Source of the DNA: Conus ventricosus
Lineage: Eukaryota; Mollusca; Gastropoda; Neogastropoda; Conidae
Length of the DNA: 64,000 nt
Direction of reading: 5' to 3'
Assembly (NCBI GenBank): GCA_018398815.1
Contig: CM031609.1
Coordinates: 28,502,944 to 28,566,943, forward strand
How positions within the stretch are numbered: the stretch's first letter is position 1; each line of letters starts with the position of its first letter. A model generated the notes under the pieces. It was not told where the DNA came from, did not search any database, and saw nothing but the letters and a program-made list of their open reading frames with translations. Shown piece after piece: positions 10,709 through 22,611 of the stretch. The translations under genes were made by a program, and so were the position numbers.

Positions 10709-10750
<42 letters not shown>
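10707..10750 (+). repeat. Poly-G tract, 44 G
   Basis: An uninterrupted G44 run begins right after the conserved core. Unit B has G16 here (22610-22625) and unit C has no run, so this is a homopolymer expansion private to each copy. The exact length may be unreliable because homopolymers are hard to sequence. Confidence 0.9.
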
Positions 10751-10752
<2 letters not shown>

Positions 10753-11217
10753 CCCGAGGGGTCGATTCTCAGCTTCACAAGCTGGATCCGTTTACTGTAG
10801 TGGACACTAGAATGGTTTCCAGTTCCAGACTAGTTGCTGCCAAAATGCCAATGTAAACATTGAATGAATGTCTTCGTATGAAGTTGTCTGAGTATGCGTG
10901 TATACGATGCACATAATTACATTTTGTGTGTCACTTTGCTTTTAACATATTTGACAAAGACAGTAATATGTGACACTGTTTTGGCGCATTGCGCTGATAC
11001 CAGTTAGCCAGAAGTATCTGCAGATGATCAACATGCAGTATACCAAGAACATTTACAGGCGCGTATTCTATGTCCGTCTAGCAAAAAGTATGGACAAACT
11101 GGCATGCCAAAATTCGTGCCTGCTTACGACCGGTCTGTGTTACATCAAATTGTTCTGTTCACAAGCCAGAATTTGATGGTACCTTCTTCTGTCACTGAGC
11201 GGTTAAACGCTTTCTGT

Positions 11218-11331
<114 letters not shown>

Positions 11332-11366
11332 GTTTAAGAACGATTCAGGGAATAACGTATACCAAA

Positions 11367-11816
11367 CATTGGCCATCATCGGCGTCTCTCATGACTAATG
11401 ATGTTCATATAGTTCACATTGGCCATCATCGGCGTCTCGCATGACTAATGATGTTCATATAGTTCACATTGGCCATCATCGGCGTCTCTCATGACTAATG
11501 ATGTTCATATAGTTCACATTGGCCATCATCGGCGTCTCTCATGACTAATGATGTTCATATAGTTCACAATTGGCCATCATCGGCGTCTCTCATGACTAAT
11601 GATGTTCATATAGTTCACATTGGCCATCATCGGCGTCTCTCATGACTAATGATGTTCATATAGTTCACATTGGCCATCATCGGCGTCTCTCATGACTAAT
11701 GATGTTCATATAGTTCACATTGGCCATCATCGGCGTCTCTCATGACTAATGATGTTCATATAGTTCACATTGGCCATCATCGGCGTCTCTCATGACTAAT
11801 GATGTTCATATAATTC
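11367..11816 (+). repeat. 50-bp minisatellite, 9 copies
   Basis: Units begin CATTGGCCATCATCGG and end CATATAGTTCA, with starts spaced at 50 bp and one 51-bp step. The copies are almost identical. Unit C has a single related segment at about 32930-32970 (GTTGTTCATGTAATTCAGCA), so the array is a recent expansion private to unit A. Confidence 0.97.
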
Positions 11817-12090
11817 CGCAGTAGGTGTGAGTAGCCAGACTTTGTGCATTTTGACCTCACTTTCATCTTTTTTTTTCGGATCCTGAAGAAAAGCAAGAAA
11901 GCACGTCCATTTCTTTTTGTTATTTCTTTATTTATTTTGTTACTTAGTTCTTGGAGGCACTTTGTTCCCATGACACTTTGTTCCCATTTCTTCGTCATGC
12001 CCTTCGCTGACCCACTTAGGGATCGTTGGGTTGTGGTTTTCTTATGGTGTTGGTCAGAAAACCACTTGACATATAGGACGTATGTCTCTG

Positions 12091-12165
12091 TTACATACCA
12101 TGGCTGGTCTGACACGATCAGACCAGGTTCTGCTGATGAGTCTCACACTGGAAACGAAAGCCGAC
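12091..12165 (+). ncRNA. Hammerhead-like RNA structure, unit A
   Basis: A perfect 9-bp hairpin CTGGTCTGA-CACGA-TCAGACCAG (12104-12126) lies six bases before CTGATGA (12133-12139). A stem-II-like hairpin follows, GUCUC (12140-12144), ACACTG, GAAAC (12151-12155), with one C-A mismatch, and then GAAA (12156-12159). The order resembles a type III hammerhead, with helix III formed by outer flanks. Those flanks pair only weakly (CTCTGT against GCCGA). The matching place in unit C keeps the core and repairs the stem mismatch. It is probably a decayed ribozyme-bearing element; I am not sure of activity. Confidence 0.4.
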
Positions 12166-12345
12166 TCCGGGGAAAAGTAACAAACGCTTCTGTTTACGTG
12201 AAAGAATTGGATGCTACTGGTTGTACAGGATATAATATTTACACTTTGACGCTAACATCTTCCTTCCTCCCTTCTCCTGTGTTTTATATGGAACAATTCG
12301 ATGCGTGGTCATTCACACATCGACCGAAGATAGTCACTAGCACTT

Positions 12346-12562
<217 letters not shown>

Positions 12563-12765
12563 CTTCTCCACCGACACGCACACCCCCAACCTCACTCACC
12601 CAATTCCCAACAAACCATCCTCACATACAAGCACGTGAATAAGTATGAATATGAACATATACCAAAGTTAATACATTCATAACATTATACCTGATGTGTG
12701 GACATCCTTCAAACAGAAACAACTAGACCATGCTGAAGATGCCGCCCGTCTCACTCGGCATATCA

Positions 12766-12784
12766 CCCCCCCCCCCCCCCCCCC
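12766..12784 (+). repeat. Poly-C tract, 19 C
   Basis: This is an uninterrupted C run. The matching places in units B (about 24415) and C (about 34030) have no run. Confidence 0.9.
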
Positions 12785-13206
12785 AATGTAAATGTTTTTA
12801 AAAGGATATTAATTATGTTCAGAAAGATGAATGTGACAAAAATACATTTAGAAGCTAAACAGACAGAAAAAAGACACATTGCAGAATGGACAGCTAATAT
12901 TCTCTCTGAACAATGCTGACATGTTCACTTCATAGTCACCAAATCACTACATATAAACGCTGACACTTACAAAAAGACTGAAAAATATGTTGTTGTTGTT
13001 TTTTGTTAGAATAAAGACAGGTACATGGGCCACAAAAATAGACAAGACACGGAACAGTCGTAAAGAAATAAATGAAGTAACAGGTTCGTAAGGCCTTAAT
13101 TATCCGTTTACTGTATCTTTTCATTTGGAGATGCTGAAGACAATGCTATGTGACTGTCGTGAACCCGTCATCAGCCTCATGTGAGATACGTGATGCCGGC
13201 TTCTTT

Positions 13207-13521
13207 GTTAAATGTTTGGCATACTAAGAGGAGAGCCATCCGTTAAATGTTTGGCATACTAAGAGGAGAGCCATCCGTTAAATGTTTGGCATACTAAGAG
13301 GAGAGCCATCCGTTAAATGTTTGGCATACTAAGAGGAGAGCCATCCGTTAAATGTTTGGCATACTAAGAGGAGAGCCATCCGTTAAATGTTTGGCATACT
13401 AAGAGGAGAGCCATCCGTTAAATGTTTGGCATACTAAGAGGAGAGCCATCCGTTAAATGTTTGGCATACTAAGAGGAGAGCCATCCGTTAAATGTTTGGC
13501 ATACTAAGAGGAGAGCCATCC
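13207..13521 (+). repeat. 35-bp minisatellite, 9 copies
   Basis: The unit contains GTTAAATGTTTGGCATAC and GAGGAGAGCCATCC. All nine copies look identical, so this is a very young or homogenised array. Units B (25698 on) and C (35222 on) have only one corresponding copy. Confidence 0.98.
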
Positions 13522-13786
13522 CGTGAGAGGGAATGGTGAGAGAAGGGCGTGATTGAACCAGAGAGGGGGCGGAGAGGGGAGGGGGGGGGGGAAGAGGGGT
13601 ATGGATGGACGGGTAGAGGAGAAAGGGGCGGGGAAGGATGTTAGAAGAGACACATTGTGGGTTAGTGCGGTTGTGTGCGCACTCATGCGCGATTTTTTTT
13701 TGTTTCTCAGTTACATTCTCAACTCTGGATAGGAACCGACCCGAGAGGATGGTGGTGGCAGAGAAAGATTGACGGAGTAGAGATAG

Positions 13787-13831
<45 letters not shown>

Positions 13832-13960
13832 GGGGGGGAGGGAGAGGAGATCGGGAAGAGAAAAAGGAAGAGCGGGGATTAGAGATGAACAAAGAGTGAG
13901 GGATGAGGAGGGGAGGGACGGACGGAGAGAAGGAGGGGTTGAGAGAGAGAGAAAGAGAGA
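13787..13960. repeat. GA/purine-rich block
   Basis: (GA)n with G-rich interruptions. Nothing else is seen. Confidence 0.9.
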
Positions 13961-13995
<35 letters not shown>

Positions 13996-14059
13996 CTTTA
14001 ATACCCAAGGATGAAGATTTTAGGCCAAAGCCTAGTCTTACAATCTGTCCTTGTCATGC

Positions 14060-14066
<7 letters not shown>
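13961..14066 (-). mobile_element. 3' tail of a retroelement with (TCAA)n end
   Basis: Read on the minus strand, CTAGGCTTTGGCCTAAA and a TTAAAGATC box end in (TCAA)8. A second copy with the same boxes lies at 15538-15640. Ending in a short tandem tail is typical of several non-LTR retrotransposon and SINE families. The family is not named. Confidence 0.5.
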
Positions 14067-14147
<81 letters not shown>

Positions 14148-14154
14148 GAGAGAA
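14066..14154. repeat. GA microsatellite
   Basis: (GA)n has one GGAG break. The matching places in B and C are also GA-rich. Confidence 0.95.
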
Positions 14155-14579
14155 GCAGTAGCCCAGTAAACCAAACCAACCACACTTCTTCCAAACTCTG
14201 CTCACATCCCGTCGCACTGTGTATCAGACGCCCAAAGCATACCCATCGACAGCCATCATGCTAAGCTTCTCAAGAGGTGACGTCGCGGCCAAAATGCTGT
14301 AGAAGATGTTTCCAGATGTCTCCACTCTGGCTCTTCACCCTTCCCCGGCCAGCTGCTCCCTCGCAGAGCGCTCTTCTGTGGAGGTCAGAATTCTACACCG
14401 GACGACCTAAAACCATCCTCAGGCGGAAAATCACACGAGAGGTATTCTTGGACAACACCGCCGACCAAAGTTCTGCCCTTCCAGACTGATTGGCTCCATG
14501 CTTTGCCCTCTCCGACATCAGTTTAATGAAGGTTGGCAGAATACACCCGCTTCGTCGGCAGATGATTGTGACGTGCTGC

Positions 14580-15080
14580 AGGCAGACTGCTTCATGAGCC
14601 TACGTAGTCAAGACTTGGAGATCATGGGCCTGGTTGACGCCGGGATATATTATGAAAGGAAGCGTAGAGTACAGCCCTGTCATGTAGTCTCAGACCGAAA
14701 TGGAAATCCGTAGCATCATCTTAATCATCCTCATTCTCATCGATCAGCATTAAAAAAGTGTCTCAAGTTCTGTGGCCCTACATGCCCAGCTCTCATGGTG
14801 ACCTCAATTTCGATGTCCTCTCCACGTCTTTGGTTTTGGTTTGGTTCCGTCGGGGTCACCGGTATCGGCGAGTCCATGGGGGCTGTCGTTGGACGGACGT
14901 GGTGGCGCCCTCCGGAGGGAGAGCTCACTCACGCCGGCTCCGCGACTAAGCAATTATTGTCGTCAGTAGGGGGCTTAGTAGGTGGTGTCCTGCGTATGTT
15001 AGATCAGAACAGGCGCCACTGAACACTTGACATTGACTGCTCCCTGTGGATTGCCGGTGCCAGGGCTGCGGCGGGCCCGA
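14580..15080 (+). repeat. Long tandem unit, copy B, first part
   Basis: Landmarks follow unit A 7240-7770 in order: CATGTAGTCTCA (14679; A 7313), TGGTGAC.TCA.TTTCGATGTCCTC (14795; A 7420), CCACTGAACAC (15016; A 7673) and a TGTGG.TTGC.GG box (15045; A 7758). The similarity stops near 15080 and resumes at about 19405, so unit B is split by an insertion of about 4.3 kb. Confidence 0.7.
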
Positions 15081-15537
15081 CCGGGCTGTGGCTGTGGACG
15101 GGTGTAGGAATGAGCGGCGTGGGTACACTGCCTCTGAAGTCGCGCAGAGGTTGGGACAGCAAAAAAAAAAAAAAAAGACTTGGAGATCAGTAGTGGGTTG
15201 GTGTCGTTATGATCTCATCTTGGTCGCTCCCAGTCAACTGCTGATGACGAAGCTGTGGCAGCATGACTCCGGGTGTGGCTGTGTGGATAGGAACAGCAGT
15301 GGACGGAATGGAGGCATGCGATTGAGAGGGCAGAGAAGGTGAAACGAACTGGAGATCAAACGACATCTTGATCAGCAGTGATTAGTAAAAACTGATGGAA
15401 CTGTTTAATATCCGTTTGCTCCTTTGAATACAGTTCAAAGTCCCCGAAATGTTGATTGATAGTTCCACTGAGTGATGGATCGATTGCCTGGTTGATCAAT
15501 TAAGTGAGTCAGTCAGTCGCTTAGTCAGTCAGCCAGG
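15081..15537. other. No recognisable feature
   Basis: This is ordinary-complexity sequence with a short poly-A at 15162-15176. No frame or motif is recognised. It lies at the left edge of the segment splitting unit B. Confidence 0.4.
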
Positions 15538-15640
15538 CAGTCAGTGAGAGAGTGAGTGATCTTTTATATCTTAAGATGACTGGTTTAGGCCAAGGTCAAG
15601 GTCGAGTTTTACCATTTGTCTTTGTCATACAGACGCCATT
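15538..15640 (-). mobile_element. 3' tail of a retroelement, second copy
   Basis: The minus strand has TTGGCCTAAACC, TATAAAAGATC and a degenerate CTCA/CTGA repeat tail. It matches the tail at 13961-14066. Confidence 0.45.
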
Positions 15641-15754
15641 ACAAGACATATCATTTACCTCGACAAATGAAGTCATATCACAGCACGCATAATTATGACA
15701 TGAACAAACAGAAACAACTGTGATGATTGAGAGACAGAAATTCGAAAAAAAAGA

Positions 15755-15960
15755 ATTATCTGGAGTGGGAAAAGGGTAGACAACTGAAAATAAACCTTCT
15801 GAAAACAACTTGGTTGGCTGAGTGGGGAAAAGAGTAGAAAATTGACAATAAACCTTTTAAAAACAATTAAGTTTACACAGTCCTGAAAGTGAAGAATTTG
15901 GAGGAGCAGAAAGAGGAGAAAACTGAAATAAATCTTCCACAGACAATTCGAGAGGTTCAC
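15755..15960. repeat. Degenerate repeat of about 65 bp, 3 copies
   Basis: Three diverged copies carry a GGGAAAAG.GTAGA box followed by CTGA.AATAAACCTT. Confidence 0.6.
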
Positions 15961-16512
15961 TGAGTTCTTTCTTGTGCAGAGAATAATTGGTTGGCCCAGG
16001 TTCGACCCTAGTCCGACTCGCACGTAATTTCATCAACAGCCACGAAATGATGCTCCGAACACCCCGAAAAGGAAGACAAATGTGACTTGAACATTGCTAG
16101 CGTTCCCATCCACAGAGGCAGATGGTCAGAGTCCAATGGCCTCCTAGAGTCACCATGGAAGGACTGGTCAGGACTCTGAAATAAGAAATGACGGCCATTT
16201 AGATGTGCCTCCGTATCGTCAGGGAGGTTTCAATGCATGCGGACACTGCCTTTATCACACGAGCTTCGTAGAACAATAAATCGATCGTGTTGGATGAATT
16301 GCTCTGCTCTTTGTGCAGAGATTTTTTCCCACACCGGCACTCCTTCACACCCAAGGTTTCAAAAACCAAACCTAGTTCAGTCCAGAAGCTACAGTGAAAG
16401 TCGCAATCAGTTCGTCTAATACGCTTGATAAGATTATGGTTGTCTTTTCACACCACTGACAGATGGTTTTCTGCTTTGACGTCCTGTGTCTGCTAACGCA
16501 TGCACGTGATGT
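15961..16512. other. No recognisable feature
   Basis: The only suggestive element is GGTTCGACCCT at about 15990. It resembles a tRNA B box but has no convincing A box upstream. Otherwise I see nothing. Confidence 0.4.
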
Positions 16513-17043
16513 GACTCTGAGTCCTCTGTAACTTCATCTTAATGGTGGACTCTGAGTCCTCTGTGACTTCATCTGAATGGTGGACTCTGAGTCTTCTGTG
16601 ACTTCATCTGATGTTGGACTCTGAGTCTTCTGTGACTTCATCTGAATGTTGGACTCTGAGTCCTCTGTGACTTCATCTGAATGTTGGACTCTGAGTCCTC
16701 TGTGACTTCATCTGAATGTTGGACTCTGAGTCCTCTGTGACTTCATCTGAATGTTGGACTCTGAGTCCTCTGTGACTTCATCTGAATGTTGGACTCTGAG
16801 TCCTCTGTGACTTCATCTGAATGTTGGACTCTGAGTCCTCTGTGACTTCATCTAAATGTTGGACTCTCTGAGTCCTCTGTGACTTCATCTGAATGTTGGA
16901 CTCTGAGTCCTCTGTGACTTCATCTGAATATTGGACTCTGAGTCCTCTATGACTTCATCTGAATGTTGGACTCTGAGTCCTCGTGACTTCATCTAAATGT
17001 TGGACTCTGAGTCTTCTGTGACTTCATCTGAATGTTGGACCTC
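16513..17043 (+). repeat. 35-bp minisatellite, about 15 copies
   Basis: The unit contains GGACTCTGAGTCCTCTGTGA and CTTCATCTGAATGTT. The GGACTC.GAGTCC part is an imperfect palindrome. Copies differ by single substitutions and small deletions. The unit length matches the 13.2 kb array, but the sequence is unrelated. Confidence 0.97.
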
Positions 17044-18690
17044 CTGTGTCTACATCTGCTGATGAATCTCGTTCATCTCCTGGTGAATAGCGTTCCCGTT
17101 TCCTGATGAACATCCCTCCCAGTGTTACGAACAAGTCCCATTTATTATGAGCGAAACTACCATCCCCGATGAATGTCCCTCCCACTGTCTGGTGAATGTG
17201 CCTTTGGTATTTTGATGGCTATGCCTGCTATTGCTGGTGATCATGCCTCTTCTCTCGACGAATGTTACTTCTACGTCATCCTTTGTCCTGACGAACGCAT
17301 TCCTCAAGTCCCATTGAATGGGACTCTTAATTCTTGAACGTTGCATCCCCTTTCTTGAATGATGATGCCCACTATACGTGCTGAACGCGCCTCTTGTGTC
17401 TGATCTGTAGGTTTCGTTTTATGAGGAATGGATTTCCTAAATATAAGGAGTGGGTGTCCTATCCATAACAAATCAGTTTCCTGTGCATGAAGGCCGGATA
17501 TCCTGTCTACATTGAGTGGATCCCCAACCTATGATTAATGTGTCCTCTACTTCCGATGAACAGGTCTATCTCTGATGAATAGGCTTTCTACACCTGTTAT
17601 CATAAATAAGTTTTCTGCGGATGAGGAATATATCTTCTGTCTTTGATGAATGGGTGTAATATCTATGATGAATAGATCTCGCAACTCTCATACATCCGTG
17701 TCCTGTCGGTAATGAATGGGTATCGCATCTCTGATCAATAGATCTCCTGTCTATGGTGAATGTGTGTCCTACCTATAATAGATGTCTCCTGTCTTTGTTG
17801 AATACGTCTCCTATCTATGGTAGAGGTGTGTCCTATGTCTGATGAATAGGTTTTCGGTCTCGGATGAATAGGTCTCTTCTGGCTTGTGAATAGGTCCTCT
17901 ATAGATAATAAAAGAGACTTACCTATGATAAATGGGTATCCTATCTCTGACGATTGGGTCTTCTATCTTTAAGGAAACTATCTTCCATCTATCATGAATG
18001 TGTTTCATACTTATGATGACTGTTTTTCCTGTCTCTGATGAATGGGTCTCTAATGTGTGATAAACAGAAGATCTGTTCTGATGAATGAGCCTTCTAGCTA
18101 TGATAAATGGGTGTCCTATCAAGAATGAATGGGTATTCTATCTGTTATGAATGGGTCTCACCTATCAAGAATGAATGGGTATTCTATCTGTTATGAATGT
18201 ATCTCACCTATCAAGAATAAATGGGTATTCTATCTGTTATGGATGGGTCTCACCTATCAAGAATAAATGGGTATTCTATCTGTTATGAATGGGTCTCACC
18301 TATCAAGAATGAATGGGTATTCTGTTATGAATGGGTCTCACCTATCAAGAATATATGGGTATTCTATCTGTTATGAATGGGTCTCACATGTATCATGCCC
18401 GTGTGTCCTGTCATTTAAGAATGTGTGTCCTATCTCTGATGAGCCATCTCCTCTTTGTGATAAACAAGTGTCCTGTGTTTGATGCATATGTGTCGTATGA
18501 TAAATTAGTCTTCTATCTCCGATGAATGGGTCTCCTTATCTCCCATAAGTGGGTCTCCTATCTCTTAATAATTGGTCCCTATCTCTGATAAAGTGGATTC
18601 TGCATTTCTGATAAGTGGGTTCTGTATTTCTGATAAGTGGGTCCACTATCTTTCAGAAGTGGGTCACATCTTAGCAATACACGAGAACGT
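17044..18690 (+). repeat. Degenerate ladder of GATGAATGGGTCTCCTATCT units
   Basis: Loosely spaced copies of TCCTATCTCTGATGAATG recur every 20-30 bp, with heavy divergence. It is the reverse-complement counterpart of the ATTCATCAGGAGATAGGA ladder at 53.4-57.4 kb. Open frames here are short and unrelated to known proteins. Confidence 0.75.
18117..18390 (+). repeat. 46-bp minisatellite, about 6 copies
   Basis: TATCAAGAATGAATGGGTAT alternates with TCTGTTATGAATGGGTCTCA. It is a young local amplification of two adjacent ladder units. A 46-bp dimer also forms at 54.1-54.4 kb in the other ladder. Confidence 0.95.
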
Positions 18691-19400
18691 GGTCAGAAAC
18701 TAAACGTCAGCGATGGACATAGGATTCAGGAATGGGGAAGTGGAGCCAAGACCTGTGTTTAGGTAATTAACCTTCTGTATGCTGCGCATCACCATACTTG
18801 ACATACTTTCATGACAAGAAAGCAGCATATACCAGATAACTGACAGAACAAAAATGAGTATATAAAACACATAGTCTTCCTAGAAAGAGGGTTTGGTTCC
18901 GTCCTCAGTTAGTCTCGTTTTCAGCCAGTCTCGTTCACATTTAGTCTCATTTTTATTCAGATACGTGCCCATGTAACGCTCTTTTTTTCGTAACCAAGGC
19001 AAAGAGAAAGTCTCGATTCTGTCCACAGCATCCCTTGCCTTGATGGCTAAAGACAATTGAAAGGGTCCCTTGACAAGAGCACAGTCTTCACCTCAGATGG
19101 AAATCGCTCCTCTGTGTTTCGCTCGGCAGTAGTTTATTATTTCGTTATTTTTCTTCTCTATGGCCTCCACATTTTCTAGTCTCCTCCAAGAAGGACAGAT
19201 TTTAATCAATGGAAATCAGCTCACCTTCACGTATTTTGTGTCTATAGAAGGACAGAGAGATTCGGATCGAATGAGTGGGGGTGAGCGTGTGTTGATGCGA
19301 TCGTCGCATAAAGTATCTGCATCCACAACGTGTGAGATGGGTCAGTGTTTCGACGTCTCGTTTGTGTTGCTCAGCTAACCATGAAATGCCTGTTTTTGGT
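18691..19400 (+). repeat. Duplicated segment of about 710 bp, copy 1
   Basis: It is collinear with 41396-42125. Shared stretches include AAGACC.GTGTT, TGACAAGAAAG, CTTGATGGCTAAAGACAATT (other copy TTAATGGCTGAAGACAATT), GAGATTCGGATCGA and GAGATGGGT.A.TGTTTCGACGTCT. Both copies lie next to a GATGAAT-type ladder. No conserved open frame is evident. Confidence 0.85.
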
Positions 19401-19444
19401 TGTGGCTGCCTGTGGGTTGCTGGTGCTGGAACTTCGACTTGAAG

Positions 19445-19930
19445 TACTTTGGTGTGGCTGTATATGGCATGGTGTGGCTGTATATGGCATGGTGTGGTTG
19501 TCTATGGCATGGTGTGGCTGTCTATGGCATGGTGTGGCTGTCTATGGCATGGTGTGGCTGTACATGGCATGGTGTGGCTGTACATGACATGGTGTGGCTG
19601 TATATGGCATGGTGTGGCTGTATATGACATGGTGTGGCTGTATATGGCATGATGTGGCTGTACATGGCATGATGTGGCTGTACATGGCATGATGTGGCTG
19701 TATATGGCATGATGTGGCTGTACATGGCATGATGTGGCTGTATATGGCATGATGTGGCTGTACATGGCATGGTGTGGGTGTATATGGCATAGTGTGGCTG
19801 TATATGGCATAGTGTGGCTGTATATGGCATGGTGTGGATGTATATGGCATGATGTGGATGTATATGACATGGTGTGGATGTATATGGCATAGTGTGGCTG
19901 TATATGGCATGGTGTGGCTGTATATGGCAC
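19445..19930 (+). repeat. 20-bp minisatellite, about 24 copies
   Basis: The unit is GTGTGGCTGTATATGGCAT with one further base, with TA/TC/CA and GG/GA variants. The minus strand is open in several frames only because the unit lacks stop codons there. Units A (about 7800) and C (about 29000) have a single copy before the same CACGGCC box, which is the seed. Confidence 0.98.
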
Positions 19931-20119
19931 GGCCAAAATAAGCAGCAAGGGATAAATGCCCCAGAGAGGTCAGGAAAAATCAGACAGCAGAAAAATAAAC
20001 AAGAACGCCATAATCACCTAGATGGAAAAAAAAACCCTTCTCTTTCCCTAATTCTGTCAAAAACTGAGAAACTCGCCCCTTTTCAACACAGACAAGACCC
20101 GTCTTCCTTACTGTTTTCA

Positions 20120-20337
20120 TCTTCTCCTCCTCCTCCTTCTCCACCTCTTGTTCTTCTAGTTTTTTTGTTGTTTGTTTTTTTGTCTTCTTCTTTCTTCTTC
20201 CGATGATGACTATTTTCGTCTTTTCATTCTTTTTCTTCCGTCTTCCGCTCTTGTTTTTTTTATCATTATCTTCTTCTTCTTCTTCTTCTTCTTCTGCTTC
20301 TTCTGCTTCTTCTGCTTCTTCTTCTTCTTCTTCTCTT
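20120..20337 (+). repeat. TTC/TCC polypyrimidine block
   Basis: This is the unit B counterpart of the blocks at 8018 and 29441. Confidence 0.93.
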
Positions 20338-20547
20338 AATAAAAAAAGCTGATTATGTAGCTGGCACATCATCGGCATGCAGCACAGCGGCCAGGCCAGT
20401 AGCGTATTGTTATGAAACCACAGGACGCAGGGAGAAAGCAGGGCAAAGAAGAACGGCCAGATAAAACAAACAAACAAACAAACAAACAAAAACCCAGGTA
20501 ATTGAAGTGATGGGGATGGGGGTGGAAGAATGGAAGAATGAGAGAGG

Positions 20548-20565
20548 AGGAGGAAGAGAGAGAGT

Positions 20566-20604
<39 letters not shown>
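20548..20604. repeat. GA microsatellite
   Basis: This is a short interrupted (GA)n run. Confidence 0.95.
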
Positions 20605-20808
20605 TCATGGTGGAAGCCTCTGGAAAATCAAAGAAGCAGAATACAGCTATGCCAGAAGAATGTAAGACTGATCAGGTAATGGTTGAGGAAGAAATGGACG
20701 GAGCGGAAGTTGAACTTTAAAGGAATGCTGGAGATCAGGAGGGGGACGAGGATAATTTGGTTTGTATGTGTGAGTTATTTCAATATTCTACAGTGTTCTC
20801 TTTACACC

Positions 20809-20812
<4 letters not shown>

Positions 20813-20870
<58 letters not shown>

Positions 20871-20912
20871 CTCTTCTCTCTCACTCTCTCTCTCCTTCCC
20901 TCTCTCTCTCAT
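20813..20912. repeat. TC microsatellite
   Basis: (TC)n with minor interruptions at its right end. Confidence 0.97.
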
Positions 20913-21474
20913 CTCAACGGTTTCACTCTTTCGCCTTTCCGGCTTCTTTACACACGGCAGGTTCGTCTCTCCCCTAGTCACAGCTCTACTAGTCCACGAG
21001 TGGCCTGTTAATGCTGGTCGTCTTGCCTGAGACACCCATCAGGTACATACTGCACTGCCGTAGTCATTTAGGTGGTCATGGGGGCGCCTGTTTCCGAACC
21101 AGCACACGCAGGACATTGTCCGACTAACCACTGTCCCACCCCCCACCCCTACATCCCACTGCTTCCCACAACAGCAAAGATTATTCAGTTACAGATCCAG
21201 CATGCGTCAACGTTTACCTCCGAAGGAAGACTACCATCACATATGATATCCAGGTACTAGTCCCTCACACTGACATTGAAGACTCGTCACAGACTTGGTT
21301 GTGATACTGAACTGAGGTCACCACGGGTGCCTACGACACGAGACGTTGGTTTTTCTTTCAGCTGCGAGAAGGATAAAGGTGACAATGGTTGTATGGAGTT
21401 CCGTTTTGGGTTTGAAAGTACAAGACAAAGCTTACCTTTTGCTTCCTTTCAGAATACATAGACACGTTGGTGTA

Positions 21475-21475
<1 letters not shown>

Positions 21476-21538
<63 letters not shown>

Positions 21539-21541
21539 TGT

Positions 21542-21602
<61 letters not shown>
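21476..21602. repeat. GT microsatellite
   Basis: (GT)n with two GGTG breaks. In unit A the matching place is the GT block at 9500-9633. Confidence 0.97.
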
Positions 21603-21603
<1 letters not shown>

Positions 21604-22283
21604 GGGGAGGGGGGATTGTAATATACCATTGATGTCCACTAGAACAACATTGTCTTTGAAAGAATTTCAAAAAGCGACCGGAGCACGAAGCAGAACATGA
21701 ATAATAAAGCTCAACGTCACTGGGGTAAGGAAATGAATAACCTGAGCGCCAACTGAAACATGTCACTCTCTGAGAGAAGCTACCACCATTTATTTGCTGT
21801 TTGAACAATGAGTGTGGGTGTGCGTGTGTGTGCGTGCATGCGTATGTGTGTGCGTGTGAGTTTGTGTGTGTGCACGCGTGTGTGGGCGTTTAAGTGTGTG
21901 AGAGTGTGAGCAAATATCCTTTGCATATTTTTTTTAACAGTTATTCAATCTGCTCCCTAACATCTAATAGCCATGTCTTGCCTTAGTGTGTGGCCTGCTG
22001 TGTTGATACAGTAAACTGAAATTGATTTGTTTACATACACTGACTCACTATAAAATTCCCTGCTCTTTCTATTTTCGCAAATTCCTGAAGACAGGCATGT
22101 TTTCTGTAGAAAGTCTACGCGTCCAAGCCAACATAAGAACTCGAAGAATAGCACCATGCCATAGACCTTGACTTCTTGATGCAAATTTCTTCTCTTTCCC
22201 AGACTCGGTCCCAACGAAAGTTGGCACTTCACTTCACAGTCCTGTTGTTATTTCATCCTCAGACCAGGACCAGCTATCATTCA

Positions 22284-22611
22284 TGGATGTTGGCGGATTT
22301 CGGTCCGTTCCGGCTGCGCAGAGAACATCAGTCGCCTTTCTTTTGACGTGTGAAATGTCTCAAGGCCCACAGAGTGGCCACTGTTGTCGACGGACCTTGC
22401 CCGTTTGTCTGTAACCTCTCATTAACAAACGGCATCTTGTAGTCTTGTCGCCAGCATGGAGGTCCCAGTCTAACACGGCTGGCTGTCTGAAAGCGTCATT
22501 GCAATGAGATTAGCGGCTACGCCAAAGATCGTCGGACGTTGTCACTGGGGACCGACGTGATAGGAAGATGATGGTGAAAGCTGTGACAGTTCATCCCGGG
22601 AGAGTGTCTGG
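22284..22611 (+). other. Conserved core of the long unit, copy B
   Basis: It has the same two blocks as unit A: TGTTGGCGGATTTCGGTCCG from 22289 and the roughly 140-bp block 22469-22611. It is followed by G16. Confidence 0.6.

Noticed and set aside
13961..13995. (TTGA)n as an independent microsatellite
   Set aside because: It directly follows a retroelement-like tail that recurs at 15.5 kb, so it is better seen as the tandem tail of that element.
14277..14489. Frame in unit A and a similar-looking one in unit B (26444-26647) as a conserved exon
   Set aside because: The DNA is homologous, but the frames are in different phases relative to the alignment and are broken by indels. Similarity is at the DNA level only.
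15985..16010. Possible tRNA-like B box GGTTCGACCCT
   Set aside because: There is no A box at a suitable distance and no tRNA fold.
19381..19587. MKCLFLVVAACGLLVLEL, a signal-peptide-like start that might suggest a secreted peptide
   Set aside because: The sequence right after it is a 20-bp minisatellite. The matching places in units A and C do not keep the start codon or the frame, so it is a chance hydrophobic run.
19502..19948. Three long overlapping minus frames with Cys-His repeats resembling zinc fingers
   Set aside because: They arise from a 20-bp repeat lacking stops on that strand. The His/Cys pattern has no zinc-finger spacing and appears in all three phases.
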